Source of the DNA: Gammaproteobacteria bacterium HGW-Gammaproteobacteria-11
Lineage (GTDB): Bacteria > Pseudomonadota > Gammaproteobacteria > Pseudomonadales > Pseudomonadaceae
Length of the DNA: 64,000 nt
Direction: 5' to 3'
NCBI GenBank assembly: GCA_002840055.1
Contig: PGZJ01000009.1
Coordinates: 1-64,000 of the forward strand
Part shown: positions 17,389-25,386 of the stretch, piece after piece
Layout of the letters: every line of letters starts with the position of its first letter
Position numbering within the stretch: position 1 is the stretch's first letter
Position numbers and translations under genes: made by a program
The notes under the pieces: generated by a model
Told to the model about the DNA's origin: nothing
The model's input: only the letters and a program-made list of their open reading frames with translations
The model's database searches: none

Positions 17389-17658
17389 ATGACGATGGTT
17401 CATGAGCGTAATCGTAGCCTGATACAGACCTGGGAGTTCCTGAGAGAGCTCTCCCAAGATATGGAGCTCCCTGAATCCATACGTAGCCAGGCTAAAGCTT
17501 TGCTACGACATTATCCCTCAGCAAAAGACATCTCTCTGGCGGCTCGGTTAAGGCAGCATCGCAAAAAAGAGCTGGCTTTTTTGGCAGACGAGCATGGTCC
17601 TCTACCTCCGGTTCTAGCCAGTTGGCTGATGGATGATTCCGTATTTAGCGACGAGTAA
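17389..17658 (+). CDS. Small protein of the BPSL0761 type
   Basis: An 89-residue protein. The pattern ERNRSLIQTWEFLRELSQDMELPESIRSQAKALLRHYPSAKDI is the signature I associate with the BPSL0761 family of short helical proteins, common in Burkholderia and Pseudomonas accessory DNA. Their function is unknown. The ribosome site is GAGAAGGG seven bases before ATG. It stands alone between the PLD-like gene and the recombinase module, with about 220 bp of noncoding DNA after it. Confidence 0.65.
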   Translation: MTMVHERNRSLIQTWEFLRELSQDMELPESIRSQAKALLRHYPSAKDISLAARLRQHRKKELAFLADEHGPLPPVLASWLMDDSVFSDE

Positions 17659-17846
17659 CTGATCTTCATGAGCTAAAACCCAACAGCCCGAAGTTAATTG
17701 CCCCAAGTATTCTAGACACATCGCGAAGGAACGCTTTTGGCTGTATCCCACCGGCCCCAAGTGCAAGTCTGCGTCGAAAGCAGTCGTCGTGACATGACTC
17801 TTGCTATTTTATCACAAGTAGCGCTGTCAAATATTGGGTCTTAGGA

Positions 17847-17867
17847 TGGGATTAGTAGACCACTACA
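17847..17867 (+). repeat. 21-bp repeat, right copy (inverted relative to 7886-7906)
   Basis: Identical over 21 bases to the minus strand of 7886-7906. It lies 13 bp beyond the 3' end of the recombinase operon. The pair encloses hsdMSR, the PLD-like gene and the BPSL0761-type gene. Confidence 0.7.
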
Positions 17868-17879
17868 GCATTCGAACGC

Positions 17880-18290
17880 CTAACCATTATGTATCTCCTC
17901 TGGCCTTTTCTTCACTAAGGCGTAGAGGTCTAGGTTTGGAATCGCGCTCGCATTAGAAAGCATTCTCTCAATCATTCGAAGTTGCTCGGCATTATTCCTT
18001 TTAAGTACCTCCACTTCAGCTTTGAGATGCTCTATTTGCTCAATCATTCTCACTTCGGAAGCGGTAATCTTGGTATATAGGGAGGGAGTGGCTCCGCGCA
18101 GCTGAGCTTTTCTATTTTTATACGACGTGTTGATCCCTGTATAAGTACACAACGTCTGTCTGGTCGTTTTGAAGCCGAGATCAAGTTCGACCTTTGCTAC
18201 CAAAGCCTCCCAAGTAAGCTTACCGACCCATTTAGCAAGCATAATTTCTATCTTCCGTTGCTGTTGAGCTGATACCTTTGGCACCGCCAT
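17880..18290 (-). CDS. Small KfrA/TnpC-like DNA-binding helper of the recombinase module
   Basis: A 136-residue protein starting at the ATG with GGGGAG upstream; a longer frame reads back into the preceding gene. The N-terminal half looks like a DNA-binding helical domain (KIEIMLAKWVGKLTWEALVAKVELDLGFKTTRQTLCTY). It is followed by a coiled coil (SEVRMIEQIEHLKAEVEVLKRNNAEQLRMIERM). It lies one base after the stop of the third recombinase, so it is the last gene of a four-gene operon. By position and shape it resembles TnpC of Tn554-type elements, an orientation or accessory factor. The homology is not proven. Confidence 0.6.
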   Translation of the reverse strand: MAVPKVSAQQQRKIEIMLAKWVGKLTWEALVAKVELDLGFKTTRQTLCTYTGINTSYKNRKAQLRGATPSLYTKITASEVRMIEQIEHLKAEVEVLKRNNAEQLRMIERMLSNASAIPNLDLYALVKKRPEEIHNG

Positions 18291-18291
18291 C

Positions 18292-20583
18292 TCACATCTC
18301 CCCGCTTGATAAACCGAAAGACGACAACAGCGAGCGTAACTGAGGATTCGCATCGGCCGCCGGGCGCGCCACTCTAGATTCGATAACAGCCGCCATGCGG
18401 TCCTCTGGCTTGGGGAGCTCAGGTGCAACCCGTGTGATTGCCATCGTCTCTAAATTAGTCAAGCTGAACTCGCCTTTGGTGTTTGAGTATTGGATTATGG
18501 TTCCGATAGGGCTTTCCTTCATCAGGCCAATCAGTGCTGAAAGAATGTGGACATTTCGGAAATGAACGATATACCACGATTTCATCGCGGTTGATGTCAA
18601 TAGCCGAGTGTCGGAGGTCACTGAATCCAATCTCTTAGACTGAAACGATAGATCTTTTTCAAAAAATTCTATGGCTTTTTCGTCCCCGCCGACGTGGCAC
18701 GTCTCAGGGCACATAAAGCACTGCGATACAAAATCGTTCAGATAGTTGCACGGAGTTACATTTAGATTCTGGGTGCAAAGACCGGTTGATGTAAGCGAGG
18801 CAGGCAGGTTAGTAAGCTCTACAAGCCGAGTGTTAGAGATCGTCCTAATAAACTTTTTGTCGACATCTGGCGGATTTATTATCGCACTGACACGCCCCGC
18901 TTTCTCTTCGTGCCCCGAATGTACATATGTATGAGTTTGTTCCTGGTTTTTTCTGCCCGACCAAGCAGTTATGACCTCTACCGGAATTCTACTCAAATCA
19001 GCAAGAGTGTTGGAAAAGTGCCTCAGGCTATGCGGCAGCAAACCAAGCTCCGATGAGAATCCATAACTTTGAAAAATCGTCTCTTTGACGAAAGAAGTAG
19101 GTGTCAAGCGACTCATAACGGAGCGGCCGAGTGAAGCGAGCGGCACGACAGCATACTTCGACTTTTGTAACGGCTTTGCCCCACTCCCGACCAGACCGCG
19201 ATAAAACCAGCTACCTAAAACACAAAACATCGCGTCTTTCAACTTGATGCTCGACTCGCCGGTTGAGTAAGACAACGGAAATTCCGGGAGAATAGATTTC
19301 CTATAAAAGGTTATCCACCTCTTTTGAATCTCCGCAATTGTGAGAGTCTCCTCATCACCAAATATTTTTGGTAGATCGGTGTAACCGAATAAATGGGGCA
19401 GCGCTGAGAACTTTGTCTTTCCAACCCTCGACAGGGACAGCCGATCTTGAGAGGCCAATGAATAGATCGGCTTTTCGAAAAACAGTTTCCCCTTCAGGGT
19501 GTGGTTGAAACGAGCCGGATCTGCACCCGGCTGAAGAACAGGAACAAAGTCTTCTACGGAATAGAATCCCAATGCGTATCCCAATGTGAATAGGTTCGGT
19601 TTCTCAGATAACGACAAATTCTTTTTCAGCTCCGCCCCCACCTCGGAACCACCGAGTAGCATTTCCAAACTCTGATCCGGGTTTTCGTAAAATCGACATA
19701 AAATGCGGCCAGGCTCGCACGCCTCATAGAAATAGTTTACTGCTTTAGTCAACGGCTCTGCTAAAGCGGAAAGTAAGTGGTTTTTATTGTGTCCATATCC
19801 TTTACTTCCAATCCAATCGAGGTAGTAAACTGGCTCACCCTCACTTTCGGAGTAAGAACCAAGCCGTTGTTTAGGCAGAACAGGTATTTCAGCGGACATC
19901 CGATTAGGTGATGCTAGCGATAGCAATGCAAACGTCAGAACTAAAGCGTCGTGAATTTTTACTTCTTCGCCATGTCTTACATATCCGTTTGCGTCCACGT
20001 GTTCGAACACGCTGGAGAAGATCGAGCCCAAGGCTATAACTGCGTCAATGCTTGGCAGCTTTTCTGCAACAGCGTCTAGATGAGCGTGCGATGTCCTATT
20101 TCTATTGTCGATTTCTTTGTAACTTAGCGTTCGCATTATCCCTTTTTCAGCACAGAACGCCAAAAATGGACGCAAACGATCGGCTGCTTTCTCACCCAGA
20201 GAAAGACTGCGAATCGTAGCTTCAGACTGCGCGTAGAGATGTCCATCTATGAGCGTTAGCAATTTTCTGGCTATACCCACCCGAGATTTTTTTTGGTTCG
20301 CGGAGAGTGAAGTATTAGCTGTTGTTATTATCCATATTTTTATCAAATGATTATAGGGATAGGAAAGAACATCAGAAGGATCGTTACCCGCGCTACCCTT
20401 CCCTTTACGTCCATGGCATCCGCATAGGTATCTGGTTCGGCGACCGTTATTTGGATCGATGTGATACCAAATTCGATCATCAAAATCAGCCTTTGCCCCG
20501 CCTTGCGCCTCAAACTGCGCCAATTCGATCTCGCGATATGTACAGATGAGTTTATCTAGTCTATCAATATATTTATTAAGCAT
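18292..20583 (-). CDS. Tyrosine recombinase, third of the trio (large)
   Basis: About 763 residues from ATG 20583, which overlaps the stop of the preceding gene; a further in-frame ATG lies 33 bases upstream. The C-terminal catalytic domain shows HSLRHFSNTLADL (HxxR box) and WSGRKNQEQTHTYVHSG, where the Tyr follows a W-S-G segment. A Cys/His cluster follows (CNYLNDFVSQCFMCPETCHVGG), typical of the large recombinases of multi-integrase elements. The DNA is noticeably AT-richer than the flanking chromosome. It works together with the two upstream recombinases. The protein is intact. Confidence 0.82.
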   Translation of the reverse strand: MLNKYIDRLDKLICTYREIELAQFEAQGGAKADFDDRIWYHIDPNNGRRTRYLCGCHGRKGKGSAGNDPSDVLSYPYNHLIKIWIITTANTSLSANQKKSRVGIARKLLTLIDGHLYAQSEATIRSLSLGEKAADRLRPFLAFCAEKGIMRTLSYKEIDNRNRTSHAHLDAVAEKLPSIDAVIALGSIFSSVFEHVDANGYVRHGEEVKIHDALVLTFALLSLASPNRMSAEIPVLPKQRLGSYSESEGEPVYYLDWIGSKGYGHNKNHLLSALAEPLTKAVNYFYEACEPGRILCRFYENPDQSLEMLLGGSEVGAELKKNLSLSEKPNLFTLGYALGFYSVEDFVPVLQPGADPARFNHTLKGKLFFEKPIYSLASQDRLSLSRVGKTKFSALPHLFGYTDLPKIFGDEETLTIAEIQKRWITFYRKSILPEFPLSYSTGESSIKLKDAMFCVLGSWFYRGLVGSGAKPLQKSKYAVVPLASLGRSVMSRLTPTSFVKETIFQSYGFSSELGLLPHSLRHFSNTLADLSRIPVEVITAWSGRKNQEQTHTYVHSGHEEKAGRVSAIINPPDVDKKFIRTISNTRLVELTNLPASLTSTGLCTQNLNVTPCNYLNDFVSQCFMCPETCHVGGDEKAIEFFEKDLSFQSKRLDSVTSDTRLLTSTAMKSWYIVHFRNVHILSALIGLMKESPIGTIIQYSNTKGEFSLTNLETMAITRVAPELPKPEDRMAAVIESRVARPAADANPQLRSLLSSFGLSSGEM

Positions 20584-22228
20584 CGATCCGTCGCTGCCCT
20601 GCAAGCTCTTCATCACAAATAGCTATAGTCAGCTTGACCCAAGCTATTTGCCGCTCCAACTTTTCTATGCTGCGCGCATGTAAAGGATTGACTAACGAAC
20701 TTCGGTTTACCGCAAGCTTATCCTCCGCCTCGGACAGTACAGCTTTGTGATCAGCTTCAAGAATGGGACGAAAATTTGGGCATCCATAGCAACCTAAAGG
20801 TCTTCCCAACACTGCAGAACAGGTGGCGCAGGTCTGCTTGCTATGAGGCCCACCAACAGCGTTAAAATTGCTATCGACTATCACCTCGTCGTCTGCTGGC
20901 AAAAGCTTCAAAGCCCTGCTGAAAGCGTGCCTCATAAGCTCGTTCCCGATAAAGTGAGAGTCTATCTGGCGACGTGCCGGGTAATCCAAGTCAACGTAGT
21001 GCCTTGCTGCAGGAACAGTAACACCCGTAATTTTAGCTAAATGAGGAGCCGTCAGGCCATCCTGAGCACCACGAGTTAGGACCGTATGGCGAATTCTATT
21101 AGAAGTAGCTATGCAGTTAACTGAACGATCTGAGGCAACTTTGACCCATCTGATTGCAGATGTAATCACCGCCTCCGAGACATGATAGGCGGTAGAATTC
21201 GGAGTGAACATACCCCTGAGCACCTCTAACGAGGGCACTGTAGCTGAAAACAGCATAATATCTGGAAACATTGGCATGTCGTTCATCAGGCGCAACATTT
21301 CGGTCCGATCTAATTTCAGCCCGTTCGAATTTAACAACAACCCAAAACCCTCTATAAATATCCTTTTATAATCTATAAGAATTTTTGAAATGGTTTCAGA
21401 GAGGTGTAGCGGGTAGAGCTCAGGACATTCGCGTGAATATTGAAGTCGTTTGGCCTTGGCTATATGTACTCTAAGCTGAAGGGTTTGGCCTCCCAGCGTC
21501 CCAACCTCATCAACAGCACGCATGGCCGGATCGTGAAAACTTGCGCCTATTGGAATTAGATCCGACCATTTAATAAGAGCGATTTGGATCGGACGCCTAA
21601 CAACAGAAAGTAAGACCTTATTAGTAACCAGATTCCTCAGGCGGCCGTAACCGGAATGCGATTGAAAGAACTCAAGTGACCTATGATTGTGCCATTCAAA
21701 ATTTTGCAACTTGTGGTTTATCTGCTTGATCAAAGAGTCAAACTCGATTTCGCTTAACGCGCCGCAGGAAGGGTTCAAAGCATTATACTTCGCTCTGTCC
21801 AGGTGCGTTCGAGTAAATTCGTGATACTTAGAGAACCTCTCATTACCCTGCTTAGAAAGGGTCCCAAAAAACTGATTAAGCCCTTTCTTATGATTCGTTT
21901 TGATACCGCTCCATATAGTTTTAATCGTGTCCAGAGGTGGTATTCCATCCATCAAGAATGGTTTCACATTAATCACAATACCTGAGGTCGTACTTGCTGC
22001 CTTATTTCTTAAATAATATGTAAATACGCTGAGAATCAAATCTCGATCGCTATCGGGCATCACCGACGAATGTAGCCAAGCAACATTCACGCGATGCCCT
22101 TTGCCCTGGTTCGGAATAGTAGTCCATATATCATCCGACGTGTCTACTACCATGCCAGACTTAGCAGTAACCAATACACCTCGTTTTTCTAAAGGAAGCT
22201 CTTCCGACCGTCCGGCGTCTTGGCTCAT
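20576..22228 (-). CDS. Tyrosine recombinase, second of the trio (TnpB-like)
   Basis: A 550-residue recombinase. The conserved C-terminal region shows SNRIRHTVLTRGAQDGLT (R-x-x-H-T-x-x-T-R) and the likely nucleophile in AARHYVDL. A distal cysteine motif CATCSAVLGRPLGCYGCPNFRP is characteristic of the middle recombinase in such trios and of Tn554 TnpB. Its ATG overlaps the stop of the first recombinase gene by four bases (ATGA). Its own stop is overlapped by the start of the third. This tight coupling implies that all three are made together. Confidence 0.82.
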   Translation of the reverse strand: MSQDAGRSEELPLEKRGVLVTAKSGMVVDTSDDIWTTIPNQGKGHRVNVAWLHSSVMPDSDRDLILSVFTYYLRNKAASTTSGIVINVKPFLMDGIPPLDTIKTIWSGIKTNHKKGLNQFFGTLSKQGNERFSKYHEFTRTHLDRAKYNALNPSCGALSEIEFDSLIKQINHKLQNFEWHNHRSLEFFQSHSGYGRLRNLVTNKVLLSVVRRPIQIALIKWSDLIPIGASFHDPAMRAVDEVGTLGGQTLQLRVHIAKAKRLQYSRECPELYPLHLSETISKILIDYKRIFIEGFGLLLNSNGLKLDRTEMLRLMNDMPMFPDIMLFSATVPSLEVLRGMFTPNSTAYHVSEAVITSAIRWVKVASDRSVNCIATSNRIRHTVLTRGAQDGLTAPHLAKITGVTVPAARHYVDLDYPARRQIDSHFIGNELMRHAFSRALKLLPADDEVIVDSNFNAVGGPHSKQTCATCSAVLGRPLGCYGCPNFRPILEADHKAVLSEAEDKLAVNRSSLVNPLHARSIEKLERQIAWVKLTIAICDEELAGQRRIDA

Positions 22229-23472
22229 TTTATTTGGTCCACTTTTTCCTGATGAGCTAGTGATAGCTCCCTAGCTTTTATCGCGAGTCTTTTTTCATTA
22301 TATATCGCGTTCATAGTTGTGTTTTGCGACCAACCCATTGCATATTTTCTGATGTCCTCAAGCAAAGCTGGGTCAACCTTTATCCTTTCTCCCGCTCGGT
22401 CAAAAACTTCATTCCATTTGTGACGGAGCATATGCGGATGCACATGAAATTCAAGCTCGTTCGATAGCTTCTGAAAAACCGCGTTTATCGCTTTTAAAGA
22501 AAGTGGTTGGCCAGCGGTGCCCCTAGAGTCGCTTTCGCTAACAAGCAGAAAATCGTGAAACTGTGCACGAGGGAAAGACGCACGCACATTATCAACGTAA
22601 AATTTAACCTTCGCCATTAAACTCGACTCGACCGTCGCTAGATGTGATTTGGTCTTTTGATTTGGCTTTTCAGCACGCGGATCTGTTGGGTCGTTACCAG
22701 ATCGATATATGGATATCTGATCGTACGTGCCGTAAAATCTAAAATCAGATATTTTGAGCTTTGCTAAAGCACCTCTCCTAATTCCACTTTGAACCAGAAT
22801 AGAGACGATCAAGTAATTTCTAATCTTGGATCTCTTAAAAGGATTATTTGGCGATGATGGTTTCACCATCTCCAATAGCTTCAAGAACACTTCGTCTGGA
22901 ATTACAGAATCTCCGACCTTGCAGACTCGGCTATTTCTATTCCTTCCCAAGCTGTCCTCATCCTGCTTTATCTGCGCCACTAATTTGACGAATTTTTTCC
23001 TTGTTGTTTCATCGAGAGCGTGTGAATCATGAAATTGCTCAAACAACCAAACGAGAAAATCACGGAGTCGCCTGACTCGACCTTGTATAGTTTCGCTAGC
23101 AACCTTTGCCACACTCCTCTGATTTGCGGCCAAGAGGGTTCTCAGATTTTTATCATTAACGTGCGTAAACTTAGACCGGAAACTTTCATGACCCGCGTCT
23201 TTAGTTACACTGCATTGATCGTAAAATTGCATGTACTCTTTGTGCGAGATAAACGTGCCGGAGCAAACGCGTTCCGGCAAGTCAATTCTTTTATTAGAAA
23301 AGTATTGGATAACGAACAGCAATTCATTAGCGTACCTGGCTCTCGTATTTGCTGCTTTAGCAGACATAGGTCCGTTGAGATAACAAGAGACGTACGGATC
23401 AATAGGGCAGTCGACTTCGTCAACTATCGATACGAAAGGCAATGAATTGAATTGATACCGCTTAAGCTTCAT
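22225..23472 (-). CDS. Tyrosine recombinase, first of the trio (TnpA-like)
   Basis: About 415 residues from ATG 23472; an ATG 30 bases upstream is possible and neither has a clear ribosome site. It is a complete tyrosine recombinase. An N-terminal SAM-like DNA-binding region contains QGRVRRLRDFLVWLFEQ. The catalytic domain has Arg in QSGIRRGALAKL, HPHMLRHKWNEVF as the HxxR box, and W...Y in MGWSQNTTMNAIYN. It is first in the operon and nearest the ttcA junction (about 150 bp), as expected for a recombinase acting on its own element end. Confidence 0.85.
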   Translation of the reverse strand: MKLKRYQFNSLPFVSIVDEVDCPIDPYVSCYLNGPMSAKAANTRARYANELLFVIQYFSNKRIDLPERVCSGTFISHKEYMQFYDQCSVTKDAGHESFRSKFTHVNDKNLRTLLAANQRSVAKVASETIQGRVRRLRDFLVWLFEQFHDSHALDETTRKKFVKLVAQIKQDEDSLGRNRNSRVCKVGDSVIPDEVFLKLLEMVKPSSPNNPFKRSKIRNYLIVSILVQSGIRRGALAKLKISDFRFYGTYDQISIYRSGNDPTDPRAEKPNQKTKSHLATVESSLMAKVKFYVDNVRASFPRAQFHDFLLVSESDSRGTAGQPLSLKAINAVFQKLSNELEFHVHPHMLRHKWNEVFDRAGERIKVDPALLEDIRKYAMGWSQNTTMNAIYNEKRLAIKARELSLAHQEKVDQIK

Positions 23473-23621
23473 GATTGACAAAATAGTTAGTCCAATAAGC
23501 ATGCTGCTTGCAGATTACGCGAATTGAAGCTTTTGTCAAAGAAAAATGGAGATTAAATCCTGTACTGCACGACATAGCGCCGACTTCTGCCTGGCTCCCG
23601 GCTTTACAAAAGAAAGATTGC

Positions 23622-23756
23622 TTATAACTTGCCGCCGGACAGGCAGACCATCACCTTGTCACCGTCCTCGATCATGTTGTAATCGACCACGGCATCGCCT
23701 GTCAGGCGACGAAGACGCTTCTGAAGTTTGTTCTGGCTGACGCTGAGACTGGTCAT
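23622..23756 (-). pseudogene. ttcA: tRNA 2-thiocytidine synthetase TtcA, cut after the PP-loop
   Basis: The first 43 codons of TtcA are intact: [18 protein letters not shown], then [19 protein letters not shown]. TtcA uses the SGGxDS PP-loop to adenylate cytidine 32 in tRNA before sulfur transfer with an Fe-S cluster. Here coding sense ends exactly after SGGK; one Leu codon and TAA follow inside the inserted element. The D-S residues, the CxxC cysteines and the rest are missing from the window. Without a second copy or re-excision the enzyme cannot work. The junction lies at about 23,627/23,628. Confidence 0.88.
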
Positions 23757-23810
23757 GGAGGGCAATCCGGTCGTTAAAGTGCGCGCATTTTAACCGGAAA
23801 AGTCAGGACT

Positions 23811-23851
23811 AAAAAACAAAACCCCCTGCCGACCAGACGACCGACAAGGGG
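23811..23851 (-). terminator. Rho-independent terminator of the Yip1-family gene
   Basis: On the minus strand a CCCCT...AGGGG stem with one bulge (about ten pairs) is followed by TTTTGTTTTTT. It lies 20 bp after the stop at 23870. Confidence 0.75.
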
Positions 23852-23869
23852 CAATGTCTGATGCGGGGG

Positions 23870-24469
23870 TTAGCGCAGGTAAACCGGACCTACACCCATA
23901 CCCCAGAAAATGACCGAGGTCGCCATCATTGCCACCAGTACCACCAGGCCTACGGCGAGAATGGAGCTGGAGAACATGAAGCCCTCTTCCTTGGGAATAT
24001 CCATGAAAATCGGAATACCCTGATACAACAGGTAGACGGTGTAGCAAATAGCCGCTGTACCAACCAGCATGCCCAGCCAGATACTTGGATAAAGCGCAGC
24101 AAGGCCGGCAATGAACAGCGGCGTGGCTGTATAGGCGGCAAAGACCACACAATCACTCAGAGAGGGGTTGGAATCATAGGTACGCGCCATCCAGTGAATG
24201 AAGGCACCCATTACGGCGACACCCACCAGCATGGCCAGGTAAGACAGGATAGTGAGTTGCAAAGCGCTTGACTGGGTAAGTTTGACCGCCTCGGCGGTAC
24301 CAATAGCCCAACCTACCTGGGTAGTACCAATGTACGCAGATACAACAGGTATTGCGGCAAGCAGCAATACATGGGTGAGATACATGTGACCAATGCTTTC
24401 TTCTTCACCCTTGATCTCTTTCCATTCCTGATCCGGGTGGGTAAACAACCCCAAAACGTGGTGAATCAT
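23870..24469 (-). CDS. Yip1-family inner-membrane protein
   Basis: A 199-residue polytopic protein with about five hydrophobic segments, roughly at residues 33-52, 70-95, 105-130, 132-152 and 170-192. It begins MIHHVLGLFTHPDQEWKEI, the typical start of bacterial Yip1-domain proteins in Pseudomonas. The ribosome site is TTGGAGG seven bases before ATG. Function is unknown beyond membrane location. It is separated from ttcA by its own terminator. Confidence 0.85.
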   Translation of the reverse strand: MIHHVLGLFTHPDQEWKEIKGEEESIGHMYLTHVLLLAAIPVVSAYIGTTQVGWAIGTAEAVKLTQSSALQLTILSYLAMLVGVAVMGAFIHWMARTYDSNPSLSDCVVFAAYTATPLFIAGLAALYPSIWLGMLVGTAAICYTVYLLYQGIPIFMDIPKEEGFMFSSSILAVGLVVLVAMMATSVIFWGMGVGPVYLR

Positions 24470-24631
24470 GGTCTTACCTCCAATTTTTATTCATTCCCGT
24501 CGTCCTGACTGTCTGCTTTGAGCAGGGCCGGCGGCGGGTGTCTGGGTGCGACCTGTTGTCGCATTCCCTTGTCCTTGATCATAGACAAATTTGTTTGAAA
24601 TGTGCTGATTTGCTTAGAGTGATTGGCAACT

Positions 24632-25243
24632 TCAAGGCCTTCCGTAATAGCGTTGGAGTATTAACAGCGCCGCATTCAATTCTTGCACTACTGCCGTATC
24701 ACCCCCTCTATCCGGGTGCGCAGCGCTGACCAACTGGCGGTAGCGGCGCTTGATCTCTGCGCGGGTCACAGGCGGTTGCAGACCAAAACGCTGCAGCGCG
24801 GCCTGCAACTCCGTCTGATCAACCGCGCCCGCGCCACGAACAAAGCCGCCCAACAAACGCTCCACATCCTCAACATGGGTAGAAGCCCATTGATCCCAGT
24901 CCAGATAATAGCTACGCAACGGATCAGTCAGTTGCAGCGCAGCCATGCCGGGAACACGTGGTCGCAAACGAATGGACAGGGTATGTACATGTAGCTCCAA
25001 GCCCTTCTCGGTCAGTCGGTCTGACAAGCGGTATAGTGCGTGAAAAAGCAGGAAATGCGTCTGAAACAGTAGCAGGGAGTCACGCAGGGCGCCCTCCCGC
25101 GCAAACAGAGAGTCAGGGAACAGCGCGGCCAGATGACGGATTAACCTGAACTCATCGAGACCCTCAGGGTGGTCTCGAAGACAGTCCAGTACCACCTCGT
25201 CAAAATTATCAGGCAACACATCATCGGCTTGGATAGCAGTCAT
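24632..25243 (-). CDS. DnaJ-related protein with C-terminal J domain
   Basis: A 203-residue protein. The N-terminal ~130 residues form the domain of DnaJ-related proteins (LPDNFDEVVLDCLRDHPEGLDEFRLIRHLA). The last ~55 residues are a J domain (TRAEIKRRYRQLVSAAHPDRGGD) with the HPD tripeptide needed to stimulate DnaK ATPase. The J domain is C-terminal, unlike DnaJ, and there are no zinc or G/F regions. It is a likely specialised co-chaperone. The ribosome site is AGGATGATCGG before ATG. Confidence 0.88.
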   Translation of the reverse strand: MTAIQADDVLPDNFDEVVLDCLRDHPEGLDEFRLIRHLAALFPDSLFAREGALRDSLLLFQTHFLLFHALYRLSDRLTEKGLELHVHTLSIRLRPRVPGMAALQLTDPLRSYYLDWDQWASTHVEDVERLLGGFVRGAGAVDQTELQAALQRFGLQPPVTRAEIKRRYRQLVSAAHPDRGGDTAVVQELNAALLILQRYYGRP

Positions 25244-25386
25244 CCGATCATCCTAGCGGAACGCCCTGCTCTCTAGCCAGCCGGGAAAGGCCGCGCATCC
25301 GACAACGGTAATCAAAACGCCATCATTTCGTCACTGATCTGCCTGTCAAATAACGACCTTGTTTCTATCCTACAGGGCTGCAATAT

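Larger units (their letters stand above)
17880..23627 (-). mobile_element. Three-tyrosine-recombinase module at the right border of an island in ttcA
   Basis: Four overlapping or adjacent minus-strand genes (three recombinases and a KfrA/TnpC-like protein) end at the point where ttcA is cut. The organisation resembles Tn554-like and recombinase-in-trio elements. The left border of the island, and the 3' part of ttcA, are not in the window, so the cargo is at least 17.8 kb. Confidence 0.65.
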
